Assembly (NCBI GenBank): GCA_000310025.1
Contig: FN649727.1
Location: forward strand, 1,690,822 to 1,701,305
Source: Ectocarpus siliculosus
Lineage: Eukaryota > Sar > Phaeophyceae > Ectocarpales > Ectocarpaceae
Length of the DNA: 10,484 nt
Direction: 5' to 3'
In this document: positions 1 through 6,617 of the stretch, piece after piece
How the letters are laid out: each line of letters opens with the position of its first letter
How positions within the stretch are numbered: the first letter of the stretch is position 1
Made by a program: the position numbers and the translations under genes
Notes under the pieces: generated by a model
Database searches by the model: none
What the model was told of the DNA's origin: nothing
Seen by the model: only the letters and a program-made list of their open reading frames with translations

Positions 1-1778
1 GAAATCGGTCTTCATCCGGAAAAGAACGTGTGTGTTGGGGCAGTGTTTATGTGGTTTCCCTGATTTCGGGCGTGTTTGGTTTACGTCTGTTTGCTGAAAT
101 CAAAGGCAGAATGCAGAGGGTGAAGGCGTGAAATCGGTCTTCATTCGGAAAAAAGGGTTTGTGTTGAGGCAGTATTGAAATGCTTTTTCCTGAAATCAGA
201 TGTATTTGGTTTTGGGTGGGCTTGCTGAAATCAAAGGCAGAATGCAGAGGGTGAAGGCGTGAAATCGGTCTTCATGCGGAAGAGAGGGTTTGTATTGAGG
301 CAATCTTGGTGTTTTATTCTGAAATCGAGCCGTGTGCGTTTTGAGTCTGTTTGCGGAAACCAAAGGCAGAATGCAGAGGGCGAAGACGTGAAATCGGTCT
401 TCATGTAGAAGAGAGGGTTCGTGTTGAGGCAGTGTTGAAGTGTTTTTTCCTGATTTCGGGCGTGTTTGGTTTACGTCTGTTTGTTGAAATCAAAGGCAGA
501 ATGCAGAGGGTGAAGACGTGAAATCGGTCTTCATGTAAAAGAGAGGGTTCGTGTCGAGGCAGTGTTGAAGTGGTTCCCCTGAAGTCGGGATGTGCATGTT
601 CTGTGTCCGTTTCTTGAAAACAGCGGTAGACTACAGAGGGTGAAGGCGTAAAATTTGTCTTCATGCAGAAGAGGGTGTGTATTGGGGCAGTGTTTATGTG
701 GTATCCCTGAAATCGGGACGTGTGTGTTTTGCGTCTGTTTGCTGAAATCAAAGGCAGAATGCAGAGGGCGAAGGCGTGAAATCGGTCTTCATCCGGAAAA
801 GAGGGTTTGTGTTGAGGCAGTGTTTAAGTGATTTTTCCTGAAATCAGATGTGTTTGGTTTTGGGTGGGTTTGCTGAAATCAAAGGCAGAATGCAGAGGGC
901 GAAGGCGTGAAATCGGTGTTCATGCGGAAAAGAGGGTTTGTGTTGAGGAAGTGTTGAAACGTTTTTTCCTGCAAGAAGATGTGTTTGGTTTTGGGTGGGC
1001 TTGTTGAAATCAAAGGCAGAATGCAGAGGGTGAAGGCGTGAAATCGGTCTTCATGCGGAAGAGAGGGTTTGTGTTGAGGAAATTTTGAAGTGGTTCCCCT
1101 GAAGTCGGGATGTGCATGTTCTGTGTCCGTTTCTTGAAAACAGCGGCAGACTACAGAGGGTGAAGGCGTAAAATTTGTCTTCATGTAGAAGAGGGTGTGT
1201 ATTGAGGCAGTTTTTAATTGTTTTCCCTGAAATCGGGACGTGTGTGTTTTGCGCCTGTTTGCGGAAATCAAAGGCAGAATGCAGAGGGTGAAGGTGTGAA
1301 ATCGGTCTTCATGCGGAAACGAGCGTTTGTGTTGAGGCTGTGTTGAAGTGATTTTTCCTGAAATTAGATGTGTTTGGTTTTGGGTGGGTTTGCTGAAATC
1401 AAAGGCAGAATGCAGAGGGTGAAGGCTTGCAATCAGGCGCCATGCGGAAGAGAGGGTGCGTGTGGGGGAAGTCTTGTTCGCTCCCCTGAAATTGGGACGT
1501 GTGCCAATAACGTTTGTGTGCTGAATCGAAAGAGGATTGTAGCTATTTAGATGGGTAGCGTGGAATCGCAGAAGAAACGACGGATGACGTGGCAGTGTTG
1601 AAATGTATCCCCTAGAACCGGGACGTGGTTGTTTTGCGTCTGGTTGTTGTAGTTCAAGGGAGGGTGAAGGCGTGAAATTGGTGTTGGTGTAGAAGAGAGC
1701 ATGCGTGTTGGGGTAGAGGTGAAGTCGTTACCCTGAAACCGGGACGCGTGTGTTCTGGTTCTGTTTGTCGAAAACCAT
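1..1778 (+). repeat. Satellite array I, ~130-bp tandem units (A-type)
   Basis: This is a head-to-tail array of units, each marked by GAAATCGGTCTTCAT or a close variant. Unit starts are at 1, 130, 261, 390, 520, 650, 778, 909, 1040, 1170, 1298 and 1429, giving spacings of 128-131 bp. From 1429 the units decay: one lies at about 1429-1557, a deleted one at about 1558-1674, and the last starts at 1675. A-type units carry GCAGAGGG before the marker and GCGGAAGAGAGGGTTTGTG after it. Most units carry TGAAATC or a close variant three times and a short inverted repeat CTTC-N5-GAAG. The minus strand stays open over long stretches because the plus strand is full of TGA. Variable unit lengths that are not multiples of three argue against a repeated protein. 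The array may extend left of the window. I recognise no named satellite family. Confidence 0.95.
520..1428 (+). repeat. 520-bp higher-order repeat (four satellite units)
   Basis: Units starting at 520, 650, 778 and 909 correspond in order to those at 1040, 1170, 1298 and 1429, each exactly 520 bp apart. The first unit of each set carries CCTGAAGTCGGGATGTGCATG and the second has the unusual marker AAAATTTGTCTTCATG. The third carries TTGGTTTTGGGTGGG. The match is clearest between about 568-888 and 1088-1408. Equivalent units here resemble each other more than their neighbours, so a four-unit block was duplicated as a block. The units at 1 and 390 share another subtype (CCTGATTTCGGGCGTG), spaced three units apart. 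Confidence 0.85.
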
Positions 1779-1811
1779 GATAGGTAGTCGCCATTGCGAC
1801 GGTCGGCCTGA
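1779..1811 (+). repeat. Array-end junction J1
   Basis: GATAGGTAGTC (1779-1789) is followed after a short variable stretch by TCGGCCTGA (1803-1811). The same pair of motifs ends array II (3937-3975) and array III (8507-8545). A weaker form (TAGATGGTC, then TCGGCCTGA) ends the decayed units at 5803-5838 and 10382-10417. I see it only at right-hand array ends. Confidence 0.75.
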
Positions 1812-1851
1812 AAATCCAACATCTCCACTAACCCACTCCGTGGTGTGGGGA

Positions 1852-1886
1852 TAGGGGGAAGGGGACATCGGCTCCCCCTCCCCCTA
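1852..1886 (+). other. G/C-tract fold-back in M1
   Basis: The arm 1852-1865 (TAGGGGGAAGGGGA) pairs with 1873-1886 (TCCCCCTCCCCCTA) at 13 of 14 positions across a 7-base loop. A different but equally strong G/C fold-back lies at the same place in M2 (5893-5958). The function is unknown; it could pause polymerases or act as a boundary. Confidence 0.8.
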
Positions 1887-2204
1887 CCTTCATCCATTTT
1901 CTCCTTCGACAGGTGATGGCGGAAATTATACCGGCGCCAAGTACATTCTGGGTCATCTTGGTCGACCTGGACATCTCCTAGCTCGCAACGGCCAAGGGTA
2001 AGCTGCCTGGTGCACCATCGAAGTAACCGTGCCTACGATTCCTGCGGTGTCTATCTTGTCGATGGCTTGACTACGGTTGTTTGTTGGTGCAGCTTCTTCC
2101 CTCAATACCCAATACCGCATCTCTCTGTCTAGTTCGGCTGGACAACCAACATAATGTTTTGTGTGATCCGTGACATCCTCCCCTCTTTTTGCCCTCACGC
2201 TGTA

Positions 2205-2225
2205 CTCTCTCTCTCTCTCTCTCTC
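2205..2225 (+). repeat. (CT)10 microsatellite
   Basis: Ten CT repeats plus a final C. The matching position in M2 (about 6300-6310) has only CTCTGTCTCTC, so the run expanded in M1. It lies in a pyrimidine-rich stretch just upstream of module H1. Confidence 0.97.
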
Positions 2226-2251
2226 GGCGACTATTCTCTCTCCCGGGAAGT

Positions 2252-2460
2252 AAGAACTCGCCACCTCACCGGTCTGAGTTGTACGTCGCCGTACGCCCTC
2301 CAAGATCAACACCATCACCTGACCCAAGACTTCGACCTACAACAGCACACACCCGACTGGACAGATGAGTAGACTACGCCTTGCACTTTTGCACCGGATA
2401 TTTTGTCCCGTTTTCTCCCTTGCTTGGTGTTGTTCTAAGAAACAGAAGAATGTGAGGGCA
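2252..2460 (+). repeat. Module H, copy 1 (dispersed repeat)
   Basis: It matches H2 (4112-4340) and the first part of H3 (6329-6549). Shared landmarks are CGCCACCTCACCG, TACGTCGCCGTACG, ATCACC-rich sequence, GACCTACAACA, a CAGATRAGT end, CGCCTTGC, and TTGCACCGGAT further on. The plus strand is C-rich. Several frames are open in each copy but they are not the same across copies. The plus frame reads ...TSPYALQDQHHH... in H1 and ...TSPYGLQDHHHH... in H2, then diverges. Coding status is unresolved; a fossil gene fragment or plain repeat are both possible. Confidence 0.8.
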
Positions 2461-2520
2461 GTCACAACCGATCCCTCCAAGCAAAAATTCGAATTCTTGT
2501 AGTCACTTCAACGTTTTGCT

Positions 2521-2710
2521 GGCGGCGGTGCTGGGGCCATAGTAGCTTCCCCACGATTTGACCGAGCGGTGCTGACAACGGCCGGCAGGGAGTGCAACCG
2601 CCACATGTACCTATCTACGTAGCAACTGCAGTAAGAGTAGCGTTTAAGTAGGCTTGCTCGAGCAATCGACAGCACGTAGATGGGAATACGGTAAAGAAAT
2701 ACTGCACAAC
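2521..2710 (+). repeat. P element, copy C (diverged, 3'-truncated)
   Basis: This is the most diverged copy of an element also at 4410-4656 and 4866-5105. Shared sequence includes GGCGGCGG, GATTTGACC, GCTGACAACGGCCGGCAGG, TACGTAGCAAC and AAGTAGGCTTGCTCGA. The first fold-back is partly kept (TGCTCGA-GCAA-TCG-AC-AGCA, 2655-2674). Similarity fades after ACTGCACAAC, so the second fold-back seen in the other copies is missing. No ORF with a recognisable product lies here. Confidence 0.75.
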
Positions 2711-2742
2711 ATGATTCGGAGGCCGCAGTGGATGCATGTGAA

Positions 2743-3936
2743 TGTTGTGAAGGAGTGAAAGGCAATGGCATACGATGAAGACGTGAAATTGGTCTTTATG
2801 CAGAAGGAACGGTGTGTGTTGGGGCGGTGATGAAACGATTCCTCTGAAATCGGGACGTGTGGGCAAATTGGGTCTGTTTGTTGAAAACAACGGCAGACTT
2901 TGGAGGGTGAAGGCGTGAAATCGGTCTTCAGGCAGAAGGAACGGTGTTTGTTGCGAAAGTGTTGAAGTGATTCCATGAAATCGGGACGTGTGGGCAAATT
3001 GGGTCTGTTTGTTGAAATCAAAGGCAGACTTTGGAGGGTGAAGACGTGAAATCGGTCTTCATGCAGAAGGAACGGTGTTTGTGGCGAAAGTGTTGAAGTG
3101 GTTCCTTGAAATCGGGACGTGCGGGCAAATTGGGTCGGTTTGTTGAAAACAATGGCAGACTTTGGAGGGTGAAGGCGTGAAATCGGTCTTCAGGCAGAAG
3201 GAACGGTGTTTGTTGCGAAAGTGTTGAAGTGATTCCTTGAAATCGGGACGTGCGGGCAAATTGGGTCTGTTTGTTGAAAACAACGGCAGACTTTGGAGGG
3301 TGAAGACGTGAAATCGGTCTTCAGGCAGAAGGAACGGTGTGTGTTGGAGCATGGTTAACGTGGTTTCCCTGAAATCGGGATGTGTGGGCAAATTGGGTCG
3401 GTTTGTTGAAATCAAAGGCAGATGGCATAGGGTGAAGACGTGAAATCGGTCTTCATGCAGAAGGAACGGTGTTTGTGGCGAAAGTGTTGAAGTGTTTCCT
3501 TGAAATCGGGACGTGCGGGCAAATTGGGTCTGTTTGTTGAAACCAATGGCAGACTTTGGAGGGTAAAGGCGTGAAATCGGTCTTCAGGCAGAAGGGAGGG
3601 CGTGTGTTGGGGGCCGTAATGAAGTGGTTCGGGGTGCAGTCGGGACGTGTGTGCTTCTGTTTCTGTCTGTTGAAACCAAGGGCAAATTCCAGAGGGTGAA
3701 GGCGTGAAATCGGCCTTCATGCTGACGAGAGGTGCGTGCTGGGGCAGAGTTGAACTGGTTCCCCTGAAATCGGGACATCTGTGATCTGAAACTGTGTGTC
3801 GAAACCAAAGGGAGTTTGCAGAGGGTGAAGGCGTGAAATTGGCCTTGGAGCAGAAGAGACGGTATGTAGGACGGTGTTGAGTTTCGTTGTCGTGAATCGG
3901 CAAGTGTGCGTTCCTCATTTATTGGTTGGGAACAAC
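2743..3936 (+). repeat. Satellite array II, ~131-bp tandem units (B-type)
   Basis: A partial unit at about 2743-2784 is followed by units starting at 2785, 2917, 3048, 3179, 3310, 3442, 3573, 3706 and 3835, with spacings of 129-133 bp. Most of these are B-type: CAGACTTTGGAGGG before the marker, GCAGAAGGAACGGTG after it, and GGGCAAATTGGGTC in the second half, all absent from array I. The last two units are diverged. The unit at 3310 carries the rare GTTAACGTGG subtype also found at 6976 and 7890. From about 3349 this array belongs to the 4.57-kb macro-repeat. Minus-strand open frames reflect composition, not recognisable protein. Confidence 0.95.
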
Positions 3937-3980
3937 GATAGGTAGTCTTTACAAATGAATGGTTCATCGGCCTGATGAAC
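3937..3980 (+). repeat. Array-end junction J2 with 7-bp hairpin
   Basis: GATAGGTAGTC (3937-3947) and TCGGCCTGA (3967-3975) mark the end of array II. Here the second motif sits in a perfect inverted repeat, GTTCATC (3962-3968) and GATGAAC (3974-3980), with loop GGCCT. The other junction type (J1, J3) lacks these arms. Confidence 0.75.
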
Positions 3981-3984
3981 GATT

Positions 3985-4111
3985 ATGCGGAAGAGAGGGT
4001 TTGCTGAAACCAAAGTCAGAATGCAGAGGGTCAAGACATGAAATCGGTCTTCATGCGGAAGATAGGGTATATGTTCAAGTGTTTGTTCCTGAAGTCGAAC
4101 CTGTGTGTTTT
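3985..4111 (+). repeat. Lone A-type satellite unit between J2 and H2
   Basis: About one unit of the array I type (TGCGGAAGAGAGGGTTTGC, ATGCAGAGGGT, GAAATCGGTCTTCATGCGG at 4040) sits where modules M1 and M2 lie in the other contexts. It runs straight into H2 at CAGGATGTACGAG. Copy 1 has lost 11 bp at about 4071 relative to 8557-8692, whose GTGTCGGAGCAGTGATGAAG is closer to the satellite consensus. Confidence 0.8.
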
Positions 4112-4340
4112 CAGGATGTACGAGAACGCCACCTCACCGACCTATGTTCTACGTCGCCGTACGGCCTCCAAGATCATCATCATCACCTGGCCCCAAGACC
4201 TCGACCTACAACAACACACACCCGACCGACCGGACAGATAAGTACGCCTTGCGCTCTTGCACCGGATGCTTGTTCTGATTTCGCCCTTGGTTGGCGTTGT
4301 TTTAGGATCAGAAGAACACGAATCTGAATGTAGTCGAGAA
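4112..4340 (+). repeat. Module H, copy 2
   Basis: This is the closest relative of H1. It starts at CAGGATGTACGAGAACGCC, contains TACGTCGCCGTACG, (ATC)4-ACC and GACCTACAACAACAC, then CAGATAAGTACGCC and TTGCACCGGATGC. The 120 bases from 4120 hold 49 C and 20 G, the reverse of the satellite skew. TTTTCAGG at the left edge resembles a 3' splice site. Short frames (4038-4241 and 3959-4327) are open but end or change frame relative to H1 and H3. Confidence 0.8.
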
Positions 4341-4379
4341 CGATCGCTTGAAGTGAGAATCCGGACATGTGTGGTGACC

Positions 4380-4393
4380 GTTCTGCTCAGAAC
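4380..4393. other. 14-base palindrome
   Basis: GTTCTG-CT-CAGAAC in the spacer between H2 and P copy B. It shares the AGAAC/GTTCT half-site with the palindrome at 4742-4753. Nothing else is recognisable in 4341-4409. Confidence 0.6.
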
Positions 4394-4409
4394 ATGGATG
4401 GAGTCAAAC

Positions 4410-4656
4410 CGATTGCCGTACAACGTGTTGGTGACGGTATTGGTGACCTCGAAACGACTTGAGGCGTGCCGCGCTGACAACGGCCGGCAGGTGTATAGAG
4501 CGACTGCTAAGTGTAACCACCTTCGTAGCAACACCGAATTGAGCTAGCGCGCAAGTAGGCTCGCTCGAGGTATCGACAGCGAGCGGTGCTTAGCAAAGAA
4601 TCGGTAGCCGCGAAAGTAGTGCCTTGCGCAATCTGACCCCGACCGTAGCGCGTAAC
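4410..4656 (+). repeat. P element, copy B
   Basis: The element aligns with 4866-5105 from about GTGTTGGTGACGG to GTAGCGCGTAAC. The core CTGACAACGGCCGGCAGG with GTGTATAGAGCGAC following is shared exactly with copy A. Fold-back 1 is GCTCGCT (4559-4565) with AGCGAGC (4578-4584), enclosing CGA-GGTA-TCG and a two-base bulge. Fold-back 2 is TTGCGC (4624-4629) with GCGTAA (4650-4655), which needs one G-U pair. A minus-strand open frame reads SIHLPAVVS in copies A and B. Indels and many replacement changes between copies argue against constrained protein. It could be a structured RNA remnant or a short non-autonomous element; no family recognised. Confidence 0.8.
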
Positions 4657-4865
4657 TGCTACGACAGTCTGCACGCATCAACTCCTGTTGTTTGGACCAA
4701 ACCAGTCCCGCATCCCCCCCCGTCCCCTGAACGGCGTCGCCTAGAACGTTCTATTCGAGAGTAAGGGTTGCACTCGCAATGCTTGCTGAGGCCGCCTCCC
4801 GAGTGTCGAACTATCGAAACAAGAAAGTCTTGCATGCATTGTACGAACACAAACCCTGCGCCCGA
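4657..4865 (+). other. Spacer between P copies B and A
   Basis: Holds a C8 run (4715-4722) and the 12-base perfect palindrome TAGAACGTTCTA (4742-4753). No gene or repeat is recognised. It recurs nearly unchanged at 9237-9445, with a single A-to-G difference in CGCAATGCT. Confidence 0.6.
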
Positions 4866-5105
4866 GATTCGGCGGCGGCAATGTTTGGGAAAGTTGGCGA
4901 GCTCGAAACAATTTGACGTTGCGGTGCTGACAACGGCCGGCAGGTGTATAGAGCGACAGCCAAGTGCGGCTAGCTTCGTAGGAACGCCGATACCGCTAGC
5001 GCGGAAGTAGGCTCGCTCGAGAAATCGGTAGTGAGCGGCGCTAAGCAGAGTATCGGCCGCGAAGTAGTGCCTTGCGCGGATCTGACCCCGACCGTAGCGC
5101 GCAAC
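4866..5105 (+). repeat. P element, copy A
   Basis: Same element as copy B, with CGGCGGCGG at its left end like copy C. Fold-back 1 is GCTCGCT (5011-5017) with AGTGAGC (5030-5036). It encloses CGA-GAAA-TCG, so the tip is a GNRA-type tetraloop if transcribed. Fold-back 2 is a perfect 7-bp inverted repeat, TTGCGCG (5072-5078) and CGCGCAA (5098-5104), enclosing CTGACCCCGACCGTAG, which is identical in copy B. A 149-codon minus frame (4659-5108) spans the element with no recognisable domain. Confidence 0.8.
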
Positions 5106-5625
5106 CAAATGTTCAATCGTTTCCCCTCAACTTTCTGGCCATACATGGAAACTCGTATCTTCCCGTCAATTCAAATCGCAATCTTGACTGTCGGCCTTGG
5201 TCGTGTATCGTCGACGCCCGTCGTTTCAAGCTGCACGACTATCCCGTCCCTCTCCGTCACTTTTGCAGCACATGGATGCATTGATGGTGATATCGGCATG
5301 ACAGTAGTGAACTGAGAGAACGCAATACCGCACGACCGACCTCGATTGATTCGTACTTGCAACGTCTTGGTTGTATCCTAACCCACTCGCTCTCGGGGGG
5401 CAGTACACAATAGTGTGTATTGCCGGTCTTCTCTCCCCGTCCCTCTCCAGCCGTTCGTGTCTGCTGCAACCGGTCGTTACAACGGGGCCAGCAGCGTCGA
5501 CAAGGGGCGTCGGGCGGCATCCTGGAGGTGCCCCAAGCATCTGGCACGTCTTGGACAGCCTGCTAGTTGTGGGTTTTGGTGTGGCCAAGGTCTGTGCATT
5601 TGTTACACGGTGTGTCCTTCTCAAG
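5106..5625 (+). other. Block Q, low-repeat sequence with conflicting open frames
   Basis: This 520-bp block has no satellite homology and occurs again only in the macro-repeat (9686-10204). Open frames exist on both strands: plus 5031-5315 and 5371-5634, minus 5226-5624 and 5257-5547. None has a domain I recognise. Copy-to-copy changes in the plus frame 5031-5315 are two replacement and one silent, so no sign of selection. A T4 run at 5574-5577 is T3 in the second copy, which changes frame on both strands. A small inverted repeat CAATA-GTGTG-TATTG lies near 5409-5423. An exon here cannot be excluded. Confidence 0.55.
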
Positions 5626-5800
5626 TTCCCCTGAAATCAGGACGCGTGTGGTTTCCGTCTGTTCTATATCCAAAGGCAGATTGGGCCGAAGGTGTGAAGT
5701 TGGTCTTCGAGCAGAAGAGAAGGTTGTCTGTTGGGGAAGTGTTGAAGGTGTTTGCCTGGATCGGGCCGTGAGTGCTTTGTGCCTGTAGCTTTCCGTCAAC
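5626..5800 (+). repeat. Decayed satellite units (~1.3) between Q and J3
   Basis: Satellite landmarks appear in order: CCCCTGAAATCAGGACGCGTG, CCAAAGGCAGA, GAAGTTGGTCTTCGAGCAGAAGAGA, GTTGGGGAAGTGTTGAAGG and ATCGGGCCGTGAGTG. Even here the TCTTC-N5-GAAGA inverted repeat is intact. It stands where a full array precedes J elsewhere, so it looks like a contracted array. Confidence 0.85.
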
Positions 5801-5802
5801 GC

Positions 5803-5838
5803 TAGATGGTCTACAAAAGCAATCAGTCGTCGGCCTGA
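5803..5838 (+). repeat. Array-end junction J3
   Basis: A diverged TAGATGGTC (5803-5811), then TCGGCCTGA (5830-5838), as at the other array ends. Followed, as in J1, by the G-rich start of module M. Confidence 0.65.
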
Positions 5839-6328
5839 TAAACCACAACATCACCACGGCCGTGAGGTGACTCAACCCCTGGCGTGGGGATAGGGGGAGG
5901 GGGGGCTCCTCCAGGGGGGGGTCCTCCAGGGGGGGGTCCTCCATCCCTCCCCTCCCCCCCGCGTCCGTTACGTCCGTGCATTTCCTCCTTCGACAGTTGA
6001 CTTCCGAAAGAGCACCACCGACAAGGACATCCTGGGTCATCTTGGTCGACCTGGACATCTCCTAGCTCACCACGGACAAGTGTGTCGACACGGTAAGCCC
6101 TCTGCTGCGTGACTTCAACCACACGGTGCCCTACGGTTCCTGCGGTGTCTGTCATGTCGACGGCTTACCCGAGGTTGGTTGTTGGTGTGGCATCTCCTCT
6201 CACAACCCAAGTTTGCTCTGTCAATATCCACTGGACAATCAACATCGTGTTTCATGTGATCCGTGATACACTTGCATCCCCCTGACCCAACGGTGTTTCC
6301 TCTGTCTCTCGGCGACCACTCTCAATCC
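5839..6328 (+). repeat. Module M, copy 2 (possible decayed exon)
   Basis: Aligns with M1 through the landmarks listed there. Like M1 it has a CTCCTTCGACAG acceptor-like site and a GGTAAGC donor-like site. Frame 6066-6263 is open for 66 codons after an in-frame TAG and encodes seven cysteines, including CGVC and CWC. The M1 counterpart keeps SCGV, VDG and CWC, then stops earlier, and a base is missing upstream. A 10-base palindrome GTGTCGACAC lies at 6082-6091. A minus frame (5823-6155) is also open but reads through G-rich repeats. No family recognised. Confidence 0.75.
5886..5960 (+). repeat. G-rich 15-bp repeats and fold-back, quadruplex-prone
   Basis: The G-runs are G4 (5886), G5 (5893), G7 (5899), G8 (5914) and G8 (5929). 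The last two belong to a 15-bp unit TCCTCCAGGGGGGGG at 5907-5921 and 5922-5936, with a partial third to 5943. The arm 5893-5905 can pair with 5946-5958 for 13 bp including one G-T, looping out the 15-bp units. The plus strand has several ways to form a G-quadruplex. The second macro copy reaches this point at the window end. Confidence 0.85.
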
Positions 6329-6549
6329 CAGGATGCACGGAAACGCCGCCTCTACAGTCTGAGTTCTACGTCGCCGTACGCCATCCAACATCACCTCCAA
6401 GACCTGCTGCGCTACTGCTGCGGCCGTTACTTCGGCGAGCACCATTCGACACCAACGCCCGCACCATCATCAATGCCAACATCACCATCGGGGTCAAGGT
6501 CGAGACGACCATCAACACGAAGACCAAGGCAGCCCCGTCGCCAGATAAG
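6329..6549 (+). repeat. Module H, copy 3, with extended coding-like tail
   Basis: Starts CAGGATGCACGG and shares TACGTCGCCGTACG and the CAGATAAGT end with H2, but is longer in the middle. A frame from 6286 to a TGA at 6550-6552 is open for 88 codons without an ATG. In its last 34 codons (6448-6549) 30 end in G or C and most begin with a purine; it reads ...NANITIGVKVETTINTKTK.... The reverse strand has an Asp/Gly-rich frame over the same bases. This may be a gene remnant or low-complexity ATC/ACC sequence. Either way it is unlike the other H copies. No family recognised. Confidence 0.7.
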
Positions 6550-6617
6550 TGAATCGTCGAGGCCGGTTTCTGGTCCAGACGTGTGTTTGGTGTTCCGGTC
6601 AGACCTGGCCATAGCAT

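Larger units (their letters stand above)
1812..2251 (+). repeat. Module M, copy 1 (dispersed repeat, possible decayed exon)
   Basis: This block aligns along its length with 5839-6328. Shared landmarks in order are a GTGGGGATAGGGGG tract, CTCCTTCGACAG, TGGGTCATCTTGGTCGACC, TGGACATCTCCTAGCTC, GGTAAGC, TTCCTGCGGTGTCT and GTGATCCGTGA. CTCCTTCGACAG resembles a 3' splice site and GGTAAGC a 5' splice site, but the order and frames do not give a gene model. A plus frame near 2030-2130 keeps a C-W-C motif also present in copy 2. A minus frame (1953-2327, 124 codons) is open but shifts frame in copy 2. It may be a decayed gene fragment copied with the repeats; I recognise no family. Confidence 0.8.

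Noticed and set aside
1-1430. CRISPR array
   Set aside because: The whole ~130-bp unit is repeated with graded divergence. There are no short exact repeats with unique spacers and no cas genes.
401-1897. Long minus-strand open frames across array I, and likewise in arrays II and III, with repeated peptide words
   Set aside because: The plus strand is rich in TGA and poor in the complements of stops, so minus frames stay open by composition. Unit lengths of 122-133 bp shift frame from unit to unit, and no domain is visible.
1897-2090. Intron/exon structure from CTCCTTCGACAG and GGTAAGC in M1/M2
   Set aside because: Sites resemble splice consensus but frames between them contain stops and are not shared by both copies. 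Too weak for a gene model.
3962-4000. Hammerhead ribozyme suggested by CTGATGA at 3972
   Set aside because: The CTGATGA is part of the GTTCATC/GATGAAC hairpin. No properly placed GAAA and stem III are seen, and the other junctions read CTGATAA or CTGAAAA.
4410-5105. P as a tRNA-derived SINE or Helitron end
   Set aside because: No box A/B spacing matching a Pol III promoter, no A-rich tail or target-site duplication, and no CTRR end after the terminal stem.
4659-5108. 149-codon minus frame over P copy A, sharing SIHLPAVVS with copy B
   Set aside because: The other copies differ by indels and many replacement changes, so the peptide match follows from DNA duplication. No domain recognised.
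6440-6540. EF-hand or dockerin-like calcium loop in the reverse-strand Asp/Gly-rich frame
   Set aside because: A single 12-residue match in sequence made of near-simple ATC/ACC repeats is expected by chance. No paired loop or helix context.
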